From contig JACIXM010000044.1 in assembly GCA_014360395.1 (NCBI GenBank), positions 1 through 23,658 on the forward strand: a stretch of 23,658 nt of DNA. The letters run 5' to 3'. The translations under genes were made by a program, and so were the position numbers. Under the pieces are notes generated by a model, which ran no database searches, was not told where the DNA came from, and worked only from the letters and a program-made list of their open reading frames with translations. Positions 23,635-23,658 of the stretch are shown here, piece after piece; position 1 is the stretch's first letter; the number at the start of each line of letters is the position of its first letter. This DNA comes from Actinotalea sp. (GTDB lineage: Bacteria > Actinomycetota > Actinomycetes > Actinomycetales > Cellulomonadaceae).

Positions 23635-23658
23635 CCTCAGCCACTCCTCCGACGGCCC

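Noticed and set aside
1..23658. CRISPR arrays, insertion sequences, prophage genes, tRNA or rRNA genes, and a new defence or biosynthetic system.
   Set aside because: No regularly spaced repeats, transposase or integrase motifs, tRNA-like segments or unexplained multi-gene blocks were seen; nearly all DNA is accounted for by known families.

Overview
The window is a high-GC actinobacterial chromosome segment. GC content is very high, GTG starts are frequent, and SD (Shine-Dalgarno) sites are of the GGAGG type. The protein sequences (S14 type Z, zinc-type L36, long Ala/Lys/Glu-rich tails on ribosomal proteins) look like Micrococcales, perhaps near Cellulomonadaceae. That placement is inferred from protein style; no search was run.

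Bases 1-376 are the promoter and long leader of the S10 operon. Bases 377-5769 hold the S10 operon: rpsJ, rplC, rplD, rplW, rplB, rpsS, rplV, rpsC, rplP, rpmC, rpsQ. A long hairpin (5779-5814) separates it from the spc operon: rplN, rplX, rplE, rpsZ, rpsH, rplF, rplR, rpsE, rpmD, rplO. A second strong hairpin (10251-10284) precedes secY-adk-map. A promoter near 13122-13151 then opens the alpha part: infA, rpmJ, rpsM, rpsK, rpoA, rplQ, closed by a long hairpin terminator at 16640-16673. rpsD is not between rpsK and rpoA. Together these genes supply about half of the ribosomal proteins, the Sec translocon core, adenylate kinase, methionine aminopeptidase, IF-1 and the RNA polymerase alpha subunit.

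From 16.7 to 22.4 kb is a less conserved interval. It holds an alpha/beta hydrolase, a minus-strand ROK/polyphosphate-glucokinase-like kinase, truA (tRNA pseudouridine synthase), a GAF-ANTAR RNA-binding regulator, a minus-strand DUF5709 protein and an ABC-F ATPase. Several of these genes have a -10-like hexamer 6-7 nt before the start codon, which suggests leaderless mRNAs. From 22479 a good sigma-70-type promoter drives rplM-rpsI.

I see no mobile element, CRISPR array, tRNA or rRNA, and nothing I would call a new multi-gene system. The points most worth a second look are: a zinc-type S14 lacking one of its four cysteine ligands (Cys27 to Trp); repeat-built tails on L15 and L17; a symmetric divergent promoter pair before truA; and a perfect palindrome before the ABC-F gene.
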